A stretch of 64,000 bases of DNA, taken from NCBI GenBank assembly GCA_017983955.1, contig JAGOAJ010000014.1, positions 1 through 64,000 on the forward strand, given 5' to 3'. Positions 10,860-19,518 of this stretch are shown piece by piece. A program made the position numbers and the translations under genes. This DNA is from Burkholderiaceae bacterium. GTDB lineage: Bacteria; Pseudomonadota; Gammaproteobacteria; Burkholderiales; Burkholderiaceae_B. The notes beneath the pieces were generated by a model. The model searched no databases, was not told the origin of the DNA, and worked only from the letters and a program-made list of their open reading frames with translations. Each line of letters begins with the position of its first letter. The stretch's first letter is position 1.

Positions 10860-10932
10860 AAGCGGTTCCTGGCAAAGGTGAACGGACCTAACGATTGTAT
10901 TGCACGACGCACAGGTGTATTGTCACGCCATT

Positions 10933-11568
10933 ATGCTGACCTATCAGATTGCGCTAACATTTTTCGGTATCGCCATTGTGCTGGCGCTTACGCCCGGCCC
11001 CGACAACTTATTTGTGCTGATGCAATCCGCCCTAGGCGGACGCAATGCGGGATTGTGGGTGGTTTTGGGACTATGCACTGGGCTGGTAGGCCATACTGCC
11101 GCCGTGGCTGCCGGCCTGGCCGCCGTATTCGCGGCCTCGGCCACGGCGTTCACGGTGCTGAAGCTGGCTGGCGCTGTCTACCTGCTGTATTTAGCCTGGG
11201 GTGCCTGGTGCAGCCACGGTCACAGCCAAACTGGCTCCCAACCGGGTAATGCCGCCCTGACCAAAGCCAGCACGCTTTATCGTCGCGGCATCATCATGAA
11301 TTTAACCAACCCCAAGGTATCGCTATTTTTCCTGGCGTTTCTGCCGCAGTTCACCTCGCCCTTACGAGGTTCGGTGGCGCTACAAACCTTAAGCCTGGGT
11401 GCCTTGTTCATGCTAGCCACGCTATTAGTGTTCGGCAGTATTGCGTTGTTTTCTGGTGCGGTGGGTATCTATCTACAAAAGACGCCTAAGGCTCAACTAA
11501 CCATGAATCGTATTGCGGCGCTGGTCTTTGTGGGATTGGCTATCAAACTGGCGTTGGTTAATCGCTAG
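10933..11568 (+). CDS. LysE/RhtB-family amino-acid exporter
   Basis: A 211-residue inner-membrane protein of the LysE superfamily, which exports amino acids or related small molecules. The family signature ALTPGPDNLFVL is near residues 18-29. About six hydrophobic segments are visible, with the usual RRGIIMNLTNPKVSLFFLAFLPQF stretch after the central loop. I chose the ATG at 10933 over 10900 because it gives the standard short N-terminus (MLTYQIALTFFGIA). Substrate is not predictable. It is divergent from metC, so a role in exporting a sulfur amino acid or homoserine is conceivable but unproven. Confidence 0.85.
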   Translation: MLTYQIALTFFGIAIVLALTPGPDNLFVLMQSALGGRNAGLWVVLGLCTGLVGHTAAVAAGLAAVFAASATAFTVLKLAGAVYLLYLAWGAWCSHGHSQTGSQPGNAALTKASTLYRRGIIMNLTNPKVSLFFLAFLPQFTSPLRGSVALQTLSLGALFMLATLLVFGSIALFSGAVGIYLQKTPKAQLTMNRIAALVFVGLAIKLALVNR

Positions 11569-11594
11569 TGCTGCGTAGTTTTGTTTCTTTTGTA

Positions 11595-11835
11595 GCACCG
11601 GCCGTCAACCGTCGGGCTTCACTCTGCCCCCCGCTTCGCAAAGGGGCTGCCGTGAACCCAACGTTTGCCTGCCTGATGGGCTGCAGGAAGACCTCACAAG
11701 CGATGCCACATCGTTAACTCAACGGCTGCAGGTTACCTATGCTGAATGCACTATTAGCCCGCAGTGGTGGGACCTTACGGCAGCCGCTTTGCGAAGCGGG
11801 CGGCAGAGTAAGGTGCCCATCACGAAAGGGCGGTG
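11595..11835 (-). repeat. Dispersed palindromic repeat element, copy 1
   Basis: This 320-base gap between two convergent genes holds an element of about 240 bases. Read on the minus strand, it aligns with the copy at 24798-25053. It has two palindromic modules. The first in element orientation has arms CCTTAC/GTAAGG around a GC-rich inner stem (CCGCTT/AAGCGG here). The second carries GCAGCCC..., CGGCAGC, CTTTGCG and GCAGAGTGA blocks and ends GGTTGACGGCC. A less conserved spacer of about 80 bases joins them. No coding frame is supported. The position downstream of two 3' ends resembles BIME/REP-type elements. Confidence 0.7.
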
Positions 11836-11887
11836 CGACTTAATGTACCAACAACGCAACACCCAAAGCCAAACCCACCTACAAGAC

Positions 11888-12964
11888 CTAAGACGCTACA
11901 CGCTGAAAGCGAATAATCCCATCATCACCCACACTACGCTTAAGCTTCCCATCGAAATACAAAGCATGTAAATGCGCCAACGCCTCGCCCATGGCAAAGG
12001 TCAATTGATGCACGTCCAACTCACGCTTGAAGATCACCGGCAGCATATCCATAGTGCTTGAAGGCTGATCACAGGCCTCCAACACCTCGGCCAGACACTC
12101 AGCGTGATGCGTCAACTGTTGCGATATCCGTTCGTGCATGCCCTGAAACGGGCGGCCGTGCGACGGCAGCACCAGGGTGTTTACTGGCAGGCTGTCGTAA
12201 TCGCGCAGCGAATTCAAGTACAAGGGCAAGGGGTTAGACTCGGGCTCGTAATTAAACACACTGATGTTGGTGGAAATGCGCGGCAACAACATATCGCCGG
12301 AAATCAGTACCTGCAAAGTATCGCAGTACAGCGACGCGTGTTCAGGCGCATGGCCATAGCCCACGATAATCCGCCACTCGCGTCCACCTATCAGCAAACG
12401 CTGGCCGTCCATCAGGCGAACAAACGTCTTGGGGACATCGGGCACCAAATTTGGGTAGTAGTTACCACGCTGGCGGATGGTTTCCTGAGCGCCGGGATCA
12501 CACAGGCCATGACGGGTGAAATGCTCGACTGCAGACTGTCCCGTGGGGCCACCTGCGCTTTGCACATCAGAGACCGATTGCGACCACAAACGCGCCGTCA
12601 TATAGTCAGTCATCGTGATCCACATAGGCGCATTCCAGCGCTCGCACAGCCAGTACGCCAGACCGATATGGTCAGGATGCATATGGGTCACCACCACACG
12701 CAATATCGGCAAACCATCCAGGGCGTTCTCGAAAACCTCTTCCCAAAGCGCCTTGACCTGATCGCGCGATACACCGCAATCGATCACAGTCCAACCTTCA
12801 CGGCCGTCAATCTGATCGCGCAACAGCCACAGGTTGATATGGTCCAGCGCAAACGGCAAAGGCATGCGTATCCAACGCACACCATCGGCAATCTCTATGG
12901 CTTGACCTGGCTCAGGCAGTTGATCGCCCTTGGGATAGCTTAGTTTTTTTTCGTTGGGTCTCAT
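11888..12964 (-). CDS. MBL-fold metallo-hydrolase, putative LiuR-regulon member
   Basis: A 358-residue metallo-beta-lactamase-fold hydrolase. The zinc motif THMHPDHIG gives His94, His96, Asp98 and His99. Later ligands appear in GHAPEHASLYC and near SGDMLLPRIS, and PSHGRPF carries a further His. The C-terminal 70 residues are a helical extension resembling the winged-helix tail of LACTB2-like proteins. The substrate is unknown; thioesters and glutathione thioesters are common for such folds. I chose the start at 12964 because AGGAGA precedes it; the frame runs on to 13048 through the regulatory region. It is divergent from the MerR gene and shares its palindromic operator, which suggests a side role in leucine/acyl-CoA breakdown. 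Confidence 0.85.
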   Translation of the reverse strand: MRPNEKKLSYPKGDQLPEPGQAIEIADGVRWIRMPLPFALDHINLWLLRDQIDGREGWTVIDCGVSRDQVKALWEEVFENALDGLPILRVVVTHMHPDHIGLAYWLCERWNAPMWITMTDYMTARLWSQSVSDVQSAGGPTGQSAVEHFTRHGLCDPGAQETIRQRGNYYPNLVPDVPKTFVRLMDGQRLLIGGREWRIIVGYGHAPEHASLYCDTLQVLISGDMLLPRISTNISVFNYEPESNPLPLYLNSLRDYDSLPVNTLVLPSHGRPFQGMHERISQQLTHHAECLAEVLEACDQPSSTMDMLPVIFKRELDVHQLTFAMGEALAHLHALYFDGKLKRSVGDDGIIRFQRVAS

Positions 12965-13025
12965 GGTGTCTCCTGGAAATGGCGATCTTACGATATGCCT
13001 GTCCTGCGTAATTATGGCATCATAA

Positions 13026-13041
13026 TTTACGTTAACGTAAA
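13026..13041. promoter_or_regulatory. LiuR-type operator 1 in the divergent MBL/liuR promoter
   Basis: TTTACGTTAACGTAAA is a perfect 16-base palindrome 10 bases upstream of the MerR-family start codon and 61 bases upstream of the MBL gene. The same pattern recurs at 13460-13475. Both fit the ACGT-N2-ACGT core that I recall for LiuR-type MerR regulators in proteobacteria. Autoregulation and control of the divergent gene are inferred. Confidence 0.8.
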
Positions 13042-13051
13042 CTGCCACGCC

Positions 13052-13453
13052 ATGACAACTAAAACCACCTGGACGATCTCAGAGCTTGCTCATGAGTTTT
13101 CCATCACGCCGCGCACCATACGCTTTTATGAAGACCAGGGCATAGTCAGCCCTGGCCGCGAAGGTCGTAATCGTGTTTATCTAACGCGTGACCGTACGCG
13201 GCTTAAGCTGGCACTGCGCGGCAAGCGGCTGGGCTTGCAGTTATCTGAAATCCTGAGCCTGATTGATATGTATGACGGCCCTGGCGACACCATCCCGCAA
13301 CTACGCCACTACATGAGTGTGCTGGCGCAGCACCGCGACATGCTGGAACAACAACGTCGCGATCTGGATCTGACGCTGAATGAAATCGCCCAGCAACAAG
13401 GCGATTGCGAGGTCTTGTTGAAACAACGACTAGAAGCGGGAAAACCCCTATAG
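13052..13453 (+). CDS. liuR: MerR-family regulator of branched-chain acyl-CoA catabolism (LiuR-like)
   Basis: A 133-residue one-component transcription factor. The N-terminal winged helix-turn-helix is clear: TWTISELAHEFSITPRTIRFYED at about residues 5-27, followed by GRNRVYLTRDRTRLKLALRGKRLG. A dimerising coiled-coil helix follows (HRDMLEQQRRDLDLTLNEI). The C-terminus has one Cys (GDCEVLL) and no metal-binding loop, so a small-molecule, probably acyl-CoA-linked, signal is likely. The ATG at 13052 is preferred to 12995 because the longer form would translate through the operator. It lies between two matching palindromes and directly upstream of the isovaleryl-CoA dehydrogenase operon, which identifies it as LiuR-like by context. 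Confidence 0.85.
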   Translation: MTTKTTWTISELAHEFSITPRTIRFYEDQGIVSPGREGRNRVYLTRDRTRLKLALRGKRLGLQLSEILSLIDMYDGPGDTIPQLRHYMSVLAQHRDMLEQQRRDLDLTLNEIAQQQGDCEVLLKQRLEAGKPL

Positions 13454-13482
13454 TTGACGTTTACGTAAACGTAATATAAAGT
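13454..13482 (+). promoter_or_regulatory. liu operon promoter with operator 2 in its spacer
   Basis: TTGACG (13454-13459) and TAAAGT (13477-13482) are separated by 17 bases. The spacer is occupied by TTTACGTAAACGTAAT (13460-13475), which matches operator 1 at 14 of 16 positions. A normal 17-base spacer filled by the operator suggests simple repression, unlike the 19-20-base spacers of MerR activators. An alternative -10 (TATAAA at 13475) would give a 15-base spacer. Confidence 0.7.
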
Positions 13483-13556
13483 CATATTACCCAGCAACTT
13501 CCGTCTTTGGCACATAATGGAACCATAGGCGCACCACCGCACTCATGGAGACTGCA

Positions 13557-14735
13557 ATGAATCTTCCCGGCCTGAACTTTGACCTGGGCTCTGACCTGGA
13601 CATGCTACGCGACGCCGTTCGTACTTTCGCGCAGGCTGAAATCGCCCCACGCGCTGGCTCCATTGACCACAGCGACCAGTTCCCTATGGATCTATGGCGC
13701 AAGTTTGGCGATATGGGCTTGCTGGGCATGACCGTTGCCGAAGAATATGGCGGCACCAATATGGGCTATCTAGCCCATATGATCGTGATGGAAGAAATCT
13801 CCCGTGCCAGCGCCTCAGTGGGCCTGTCCTATGGCGCCCACTCCAATCTGTGCGTCAACCAGATACACCGCAACGGCACCACGGCTCAAAAAGAAAAATA
13901 CCTGCCCAAGCTGCTGTCAGGCGAACACGTGGGCGCACTGGCCATGAGCGAAGCTGGCGCAGGCTCGGATGTGGTCAGCATGCAGCTAAAGGCCCAGAAA
14001 AAAGGCGATCACTACGTACTGAACGGCAATAAAATGTGGATCACCAACGGCCCAGATGCCGACACACTGGTGGTTTACGCCAAAACCGACCCGGCTGCCA
14101 AAGCCCGTGGCATCACCGCCTTCATCATCGAAAAAGGCTACAAAGGCTTTTCCGTTGCCCAGAAGCTGGACAAGCTGGGCATGCGTGGCAGCCATACCGG
14201 CGAACTGGTTTTCCAGGACTGCGAAGTGCCTGCCGAAAACATCCTGGGTGAACTCAACGGCGGCGTCAAGGTGCTCATGAGCGGCCTGGATTACGAACGT
14301 GCCGTCCTGGCTGGCGGCCCGCTGGGGATTATGCAAGCCGTGATGGACATGGTGGTTCCTTACATCCATGACCGCAAGCAGTTTGGCCAGGCCATAGGTG
14401 AATTCCAACTGATCCAAGGCAAGGTGGCCGATTTATACACCACCCTGCAAGCCAGTCGCGCCTTTTGTTACGCCGTTGGTAAGAACCTGGACAAGCTCGG
14501 TACCGGCCACGCCCGCGAAGTCCGTAAGGATTGCGCCGCTGTCATCCTGTACTGTGCCGAAAAAGCCACCTGGATGGCTGGCGAAGGCGTACAAATCCTG
14601 GGCGGCAATGGCTACATCAACGAATACCCTGCCGGCCGTCTGTGGCGTGATGCCAAGCTGTACGAAATCGGCGCTGGCACCAGTGAAATCCGGCGCATGC
14701 TGATAGGTCGGGAACTGTTTAACGAAACCGCCTAA
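13557..14735 (+). CDS. liuA: Isovaleryl-CoA dehydrogenase
   Basis: FAD enzyme oxidising isovaleryl-CoA to 3-methylcrotonyl-CoA in leucine degradation and passing electrons to ETF. The protein has 392 residues from the ATG at 13557, chosen over 13545 because GGAG lies 6 bases before it and nothing precedes the earlier ATG. Acyl-CoA dehydrogenase signatures: [27 protein letters not shown], and [13 protein letters not shown] with [15 protein letters not shown]. The catalytic base is the isovaleryl-type Glu247 in [13 protein letters not shown]. Placing the base on this helix distinguishes isovaleryl-CoA dehydrogenase from short- and medium-chain enzymes. First gene of the liuA-aceK-atoB-liuB-liuD run. 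Confidence 0.93.
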   Translation: MNLPGLNFDLGSDLDMLRDAVRTFAQAEIAPRAGSIDHSDQFPMDLWRKFGDMGLLGMTVAEEYGGTNMGYLAHMIVMEEISRASASVGLSYGAHSNLCVNQIHRNGTTAQKEKYLPKLLSGEHVGALAMSEAGAGSDVVSMQLKAQKKGDHYVLNGNKMWITNGPDADTLVVYAKTDPAAKARGITAFIIEKGYKGFSVAQKLDKLGMRGSHTGELVFQDCEVPAENILGELNGGVKVLMSGLDYERAVLAGGPLGIMQAVMDMVVPYIHDRKQFGQAIGEFQLIQGKVADLYTTLQASRAFCYAVGKNLDKLGTGHAREVRKDCAAVILYCAEKATWMAGEGVQILGGNGYINEYPAGRLWRDAKLYEIGAGTSEIRRMLIGRELFNETA

Positions 14736-14783
14736 GCCAGACTGCGTCATGTTCCTGATTTCCTGCTCTTCACAAGGCAAGCC

Positions 14784-16667
14784 GTGATCTACAGTGGTGA
14801 TCATCAACGCATAGAACCGGTGGCCCGCGCAGGGTTGTCGCCACAGGCCGTGGCTACAACCCTGCTGGATGGCTTTAATCGCCACTATTCGTTGTTCCGC
14901 TATGGCGCACAGCGCGCCAAATCCTTGTTCGAGTCGGGCGACTGGCGTGGCATACAACAGCTATCGCGTGAGCGCATTGAATACTATGACACCCGGGTCA
15001 ACGAATGCACCATCACACTGAACACGGCGCTTAAAGGAAGCGACGCCAGCCGCGCTGGCGCTTCCGCCCAGCAAAGCCTGACGCCCGGACAGTTAGCATT
15101 CTGGCAAGACGTCAAAACCGAATTCGTGCGCCTGCTATCCAAGCACAAACAACCGGAATGCGCCGAAACTTTCTTTAACTCGGTGTCGTGCCGTATAGTG
15201 CACCGCGACTATTTCAACAACGATTTCCTATTCGTGCGCCCAGCCGTGGCGACCGAATACATAGACAGCAAAGTGCCTTCGTATCGGGTTTACTACCCAA
15301 CCACCGAAGGCCTGGAAAAATCCCTGATCAAAATGATGGCGGATTTTGGCCTGGCTGCTCCGTTTGCTGACCTACCCGCCGATACCCGCCTGCTGGTGCG
15401 ACGCGCCATACGTCAACTACGGCTGACTTTACCCAAAGGTACAGGACAGCGCATAGCGCCGGATTGCCAAATACATGTACTGAATTCCCTATTTTTCCGC
15501 AACAAGGGCGCGTATGCCGTGGGGCGCCTGGTCAATCAAGGCAGCATATATCCCTTTGCCATTGCCTTGCTACATACGCCATCTGGCCAAATCACCCTGG
15601 ATGCGCTGCTATACACAGGCGACGACCTAAGCACCCTGTTTAGCTTCACGCGGGCGTATTTTCTGGTCGATATGGAAACGCCATCTGCCTATGTGGATTT
15701 CTTAAATACCTTGCTGCCGCGTAAGCCCAAGGCCGAGCTCTACACCACCATAGGTCTGCAAAAACAGGGGAAAACGCTGTTCTATCGCGACTTCCTGCAC
15801 CATTTATCGCACTCGCATGACGACTTCGATATCGCGCCGGGCATCAAGGGCATGGTCATGACGGTATTTACCCAGGCGTCCTACCCCTACGTCTTCAAGC
15901 TGATACGCGATCGTATTGCCAAAGACGGCATGGACCACGCCACCGTGCGGCGCAAATACCAACTGGTCAAAAAGCATGACCGAGTGGGCCGCATGGCCGA
16001 TACCTGGGAATACTCCCAGGTTGCCCTGCCACGCGCGCGTTTTTCTGCCAGTTTGCTGGAAGAGCTACGCAGTCAGGTCCCCGGCTTAATCGAAGAAACC
16101 GACGACGCCATCATTTTGCGCCATGTCTATATAGAACGCCGCATGACACCGCTGAATATCTATCTGATGCGCGCCTCTGACGCCGTACTGGATGCCGCCA
16201 TCAAACAATATGGCGATGCCATCAGCGAACTTGCCGCCGCCAATGTTTTCCCTGGCGATATGCTATTTAAAAACTTTGGCGTCACCCGGCTTGGGCGCGT
16301 TGTATTCTATGACTACGACGAAATTCAACACATGACGGAAATGAACTTCCGCCACATACCGCCTGCACCCAACGAGGAGGCAGAAATGGCTAGCCAGCCA
16401 TGGTATCCGGTCGGAGCCAACGACGTCTTTCCCGAAGAATTCCGTTATTTTTTACTTGGTGACAAACGCGTACGCGCTGCTTTCTTAAAGCATCATCCCA
16501 ACTTGCTGGAAGCCGACTGGTGGCAAAGCTGTCGTGATCGTGCGGCTCAGGGACGTATCGAAGATATCTTCCCCTACGATAACGATAGACGCTTCTTCAC
16601 GACGTTACCCACCTACGCTGAAACCAATACCTCTTTATCGCATTTATCTGGAGCTAACCATGTCTGA
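14784..16667 (+). CDS. aceK: Isocitrate dehydrogenase kinase/phosphatase
   Basis: Bifunctional AceK phosphorylates or dephosphorylates isocitrate dehydrogenase, switching carbon between the TCA cycle and the glyoxylate bypass. The 627-residue protein has the regulatory domain first (GFNRHYSLFRYGAQRAK near the start), then the kinase/phosphatase domain with RVYYPTTEGLEKS, the nucleotide-binding region around APGIKGMVMTVFTQASYPYVFK and the catalytic segment FPGDMLFKNFGVTRLGRVVFYDYDE. It starts with GTG, with CAAGG about 6 bases upstream; I see no better ATG. It lies 48 bases after liuA and overlaps the thiolase gene by 8 bases, so translation is probably coupled. In enterobacteria aceK sits with aceBA; here it is embedded in a leucine-degradation operon. 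Confidence 0.95.
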   Translation: MIYSGDHQRIEPVARAGLSPQAVATTLLDGFNRHYSLFRYGAQRAKSLFESGDWRGIQQLSRERIEYYDTRVNECTITLNTALKGSDASRAGASAQQSLTPGQLAFWQDVKTEFVRLLSKHKQPECAETFFNSVSCRIVHRDYFNNDFLFVRPAVATEYIDSKVPSYRVYYPTTEGLEKSLIKMMADFGLAAPFADLPADTRLLVRRAIRQLRLTLPKGTGQRIAPDCQIHVLNSLFFRNKGAYAVGRLVNQGSIYPFAIALLHTPSGQITLDALLYTGDDLSTLFSFTRAYFLVDMETPSAYVDFLNTLLPRKPKAELYTTIGLQKQGKTLFYRDFLHHLSHSHDDFDIAPGIKGMVMTVFTQASYPYVFKLIRDRIAKDGMDHATVRRKYQLVKKHDRVGRMADTWEYSQVALPRARFSASLLEELRSQVPGLIEETDDAIILRHVYIERRMTPLNIYLMRASDAVLDAAIKQYGDAISELAAANVFPGDMLFKNFGVTRLGRVVFYDYDEIQHMTEMNFRHIPPAPNEEAEMASQPWYPVGANDVFPEEFRYFLLGDKRVRAAFLKHHPNLLEADWWQSCRDRAAQGRIEDIFPYDNDRRFFTTLPTYAETNTSLSHLSGANHV

Positions 16668-17841
16668 TCCCGTTGTTATAGTTTCTGTTGCCCGCACCCC
16701 CATGGGAAGCATGATGGGCAGCCTGTCCGGACTATCTGGACACGAACTGGGCGCTATCGCCATTAAAGCCGCCGTTGAACGCGCCGGCATTTCCCCTGAT
16801 GCTGTTGACGAAGTCATCATGGGCAACGTGTTGCAAGCCGGCCAAGGCCAGGCCCCCGCACGCCAGGCAGCCATAGGCGCAGGCTTACCCAAAAGCGTAC
16901 CCTGCACCACCATACATAAAGTCTGCGGTTCAGGCATGAAAGCGGCTATGTTCGCCCATGACCTGATCCTGGCTGGCAGCGCTGATGTTGTCGTGGCCGG
17001 TGGTCAAGAAAGCATGAGCAACGCCCCCTACCTGTTGCTACGCGGTCGCCAAGGCTATCGCTACGGTCATTCCACCGTTTATGACCACATGGCACTGGAC
17101 GGCCTGGAAGACGCCTACCAGCGCGGTACCGCCATGGGCGTATTTGCAGAAGACTGCGCCGACAAATACAACTTCACCCGTGAACAGCAGGACGCGTTCT
17201 CGCTGGAGTCCCTACAGCGCGCCCGAACTGCCACCGCCGACGGCAGCTTCAAGTGGGAAATTACACCCGTCACCATTGCTGGTCGCAAAGGCGATACCGT
17301 CGTTGACACCGACGAAGGCCCCACCAAGGCCATGCCGGAAAAAGTTCCTACCCTGAAACCCGCCTTCAAGAAAGACGGCACCGTTACTGCGGCCAACTCT
17401 TCCTCGATTTCAGATGGCGCCGCCGCCATGGTGATCATGCGTGAATCGACGGCTAAAAAGCTGGGTGCTACGCCCCTGGCACGCATCGTCGCTCACACTC
17501 AGCATGCCCAAGAACCCAACTGGTTCACCACAGCGCCAGTCGGCGCCATGCAGAAGCTGTTCGCCAAAACCGGCTGGACAGCAGAAGACGTGGACCTGTA
17601 CGAAATCAACGAAGCCTTTGCCGTTGTCACCATGGCTGCCATGGAAGATCTGAAACTGCCACACAACAAGGTCAACATCCACGGCGGCGCAACCGCCCTG
17701 GGCCACCCCATAGGTGCCTCCGGCGCTCGCCTGATCGCCACTCTGGTTGGCGGTCTGCGCAAAACCGGTGGCAAACGCGGTGTAGCTTCCCTGTGCATAG
17801 GCGGCGGTGAAGCCGTCGCTATCGCCATCGAAATGGTTTAA
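16660..17841 (+). CDS. Acetyl-CoA C-acetyltransferase (thiolase)
   Basis: Thiolase interconverting two acetyl-CoA with acetoacetyl-CoA; in this operon it would split acetoacetyl-CoA derived from leucine. It has 393 residues. The nucleophile is Cys89 in [11 protein letters not shown]. The second active-site region is [19 protein letters not shown] and the C-terminal base is in [11 protein letters not shown]. The frame is open upstream inside aceK, but the ATG at 16660 has GGAG 7 bases before it and gives the family N-terminus ([14 protein letters not shown]). It overlaps aceK by 8 bases. Biosynthetic (phaA-like) and degradative (atoB-like) thiolases look alike; context favours degradation. Confidence 0.92.
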   Translation: MSDPVVIVSVARTPMGSMMGSLSGLSGHELGAIAIKAAVERAGISPDAVDEVIMGNVLQAGQGQAPARQAAIGAGLPKSVPCTTIHKVCGSGMKAAMFAHDLILAGSADVVVAGGQESMSNAPYLLLRGRQGYRYGHSTVYDHMALDGLEDAYQRGTAMGVFAEDCADKYNFTREQQDAFSLESLQRARTATADGSFKWEITPVTIAGRKGDTVVDTDEGPTKAMPEKVPTLKPAFKKDGTVTAANSSSISDGAAAMVIMRESTAKKLGATPLARIVAHTQHAQEPNWFTTAPVGAMQKLFAKTGWTAEDVDLYEINEAFAVVTMAAMEDLKLPHNKVNIHGGATALGHPIGASGARLIATLVGGLRKTGGKRGVASLCIGGGEAVAIAIEMV

Positions 17842-17900
17842 CGCCCTTGCGGGGTGCAGCGCCTGGCGTCGCCCCCCGCTTTGCTATTTTAGGAATCGCA

Positions 17901-19505
17901 ATGCCCGTCATCGAATCGCGGATTAATCCGAGGTCGCAAACGTTTATAGACAACGCGCGCGCCATGCAAGAGCAGGTAGACGACCTGCAGGAAAAATTAA
18001 TGCAAACCGCTTTGGGCGGCAGCAAATCATCACGCGAGCGACACGTGGCACGCGGCAAACTACTGCCCCGCGACCGGGTAGAACGTTTGTTGGACCCAGG
18101 CAGCCCTTTTCTAGAGCTATCCCCCCTGGCCGCACATAATATGTATGACAACGATGCACCCGGCGCCGGCGTGATTACCGGCATAGGCCGCGTAGCCGGC
18201 ACAGAATGTGTCATTGTCTGCAATGACGCCACCGTCAAAGGCGGCACTTACTACCCGTTGACGGTCAAAAAACACCTGCGCGCCCAGGAAATTGCCCAGC
18301 AAAACCGTTTGCCCTGTGTTTATCTGGTCGACTCGGGCGGCGCCAACCTGCCTCAGCAGGACGAAGTCTTCCCTGACCGCGACCACTTTGGCCGCATTTT
18401 CTACAACCAGGCCAATATGTCCGCCCAGGGCATAGGCCAAATCGCCGTGGTCATGGGGTCATGCACTGCAGGCGGCGCCTATGTGCCCGCCATGAGCGAC
18501 GAATCCATTATTGTTAAAAACCAGGGCACCATCTTTCTGGGTGGCCCACCACTGGTCAAGGCAGCAACTGGCGAAGAGGTCAGTGCCGAAGACCTGGGTG
18601 GCGGCGACGTCCACACCCGTCTGTCTGGCGTGGCCGACCACCTGGCCAATAACGACATGCATGCCCTGTACCTGGCCCGCAATGCCGTCGCTAGGCTGAA
18701 CCTGCAAAAGCCACCCGTACAACGCGCCGAGTACGCCGAACCTTTGTACGATCCTGAGGAACTTAACGGCATCATCCCCAGCGATACCCGCAAGCCCTAC
18801 GATGTGCGTGAAGTCATTGCCCGCATTGTGGATGGATCCGAATTTGATGAATTCAAAGCCCGCTTTGGCACTACGCTAATTACCGGTTTTGCGCATATTC
18901 ACGGTATGCCAGTCGGCATAATCGCCAACAACGGCATACTGTTTTCTGAAGCGGCCCAAAAAGGCACTCACTTTATCGAACTGTGCTGTCAGCGCAAAAT
19001 TCCCCTGGTTTTTCTACAAAACATCACCGGCTTCATGGTGGGACGCAAGTACGAAAACGAAGGCATAGCCCGCCATGGTGCAAAAATGGTCACCGCTGTG
19101 TCCACCGCCGCCGTACCCAAATTCACCATACTGATAGGCGGCTCGTTTGGTGCGGGCAACTACGGTATGTGTGGCCGCGCCTACAGCCCACGCCTGATGT
19201 TCCTGTGGCCCAACGCACGTATTTCCGTCATGGGCGGCGAACAGGCTGCCAGCGTATTGGCAACCGTACGCCGCGACGGCATAGAGAAAAAAGGCGGCGC
19301 CTGGAGCGCTGACGAAGAAGAGGCCTTCAAAGCCCCCATACGCGACCAATATGAACACGAAGGCCACCCCTATTACGCCACAGCCCGGCTGTGGGATGAC
19401 GGCATCATCAAGCCCTCGGACACCCGACGGGTGCTTGCCCTAGGCCTGTCAGCCGCCCTTAACGCGCCCATCGAAGACACGCGTTTCGGCCTGTTTAGAA
19501 TGTAA
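17901..19505 (+). CDS. liuB: Methylcrotonyl-CoA carboxylase, carboxyltransferase (beta) subunit
   Basis: Transfers CO2 from carboxybiotin on the alpha subunit to 3-methylcrotonyl-CoA, giving 3-methylglutaconyl-CoA. The 534-residue protein has the two crotonase-like carboxyltransferase halves, with [11 protein letters not shown] and [19 protein letters not shown] in the first and [25 protein letters not shown] and [16 protein letters not shown] in the second. These last two are typical of MCC rather than propionyl-CoA carboxylase. The ATG at 17901 has AGGA 6 bases upstream; the frame opens earlier (17847) but without support. It follows the thiolase by 59 bases and precedes the biotin subunit by 13. 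Confidence 0.93.
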   Translation: MPVIESRINPRSQTFIDNARAMQEQVDDLQEKLMQTALGGSKSSRERHVARGKLLPRDRVERLLDPGSPFLELSPLAAHNMYDNDAPGAGVITGIGRVAGTECVIVCNDATVKGGTYYPLTVKKHLRAQEIAQQNRLPCVYLVDSGGANLPQQDEVFPDRDHFGRIFYNQANMSAQGIGQIAVVMGSCTAGGAYVPAMSDESIIVKNQGTIFLGGPPLVKAATGEEVSAEDLGGGDVHTRLSGVADHLANNDMHALYLARNAVARLNLQKPPVQRAEYAEPLYDPEELNGIIPSDTRKPYDVREVIARIVDGSEFDEFKARFGTTLITGFAHIHGMPVGIIANNGILFSEAAQKGTHFIELCCQRKIPLVFLQNITGFMVGRKYENEGIARHGAKMVTAVSTAAVPKFTILIGGSFGAGNYGMCGRAYSPRLMFLWPNARISVMGGEQAASVLATVRRDGIEKKGGAWSADEEEAFKAPIRDQYEHEGHPYYATARLWDDGIIKPSDTRRVLALGLSAALNAPIEDTRFGLFRM

Positions 19506-19518
19506 TCAAGGAGTCCAT

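Noticed and set aside
12104-12943. 279-codon frame antisense to the MBL-fold gene
   Set aside because: Fully covered by a clear metallo-hydrolase on the minus strand with zinc ligands and a good start site.
17842-17900. Extra N-terminal residues for liuB starting at 17847
   Set aside because: The ATG at 17901 has AGGA at normal spacing and gives the family N-terminus; the upstream codons read through a GC-rich spacer.
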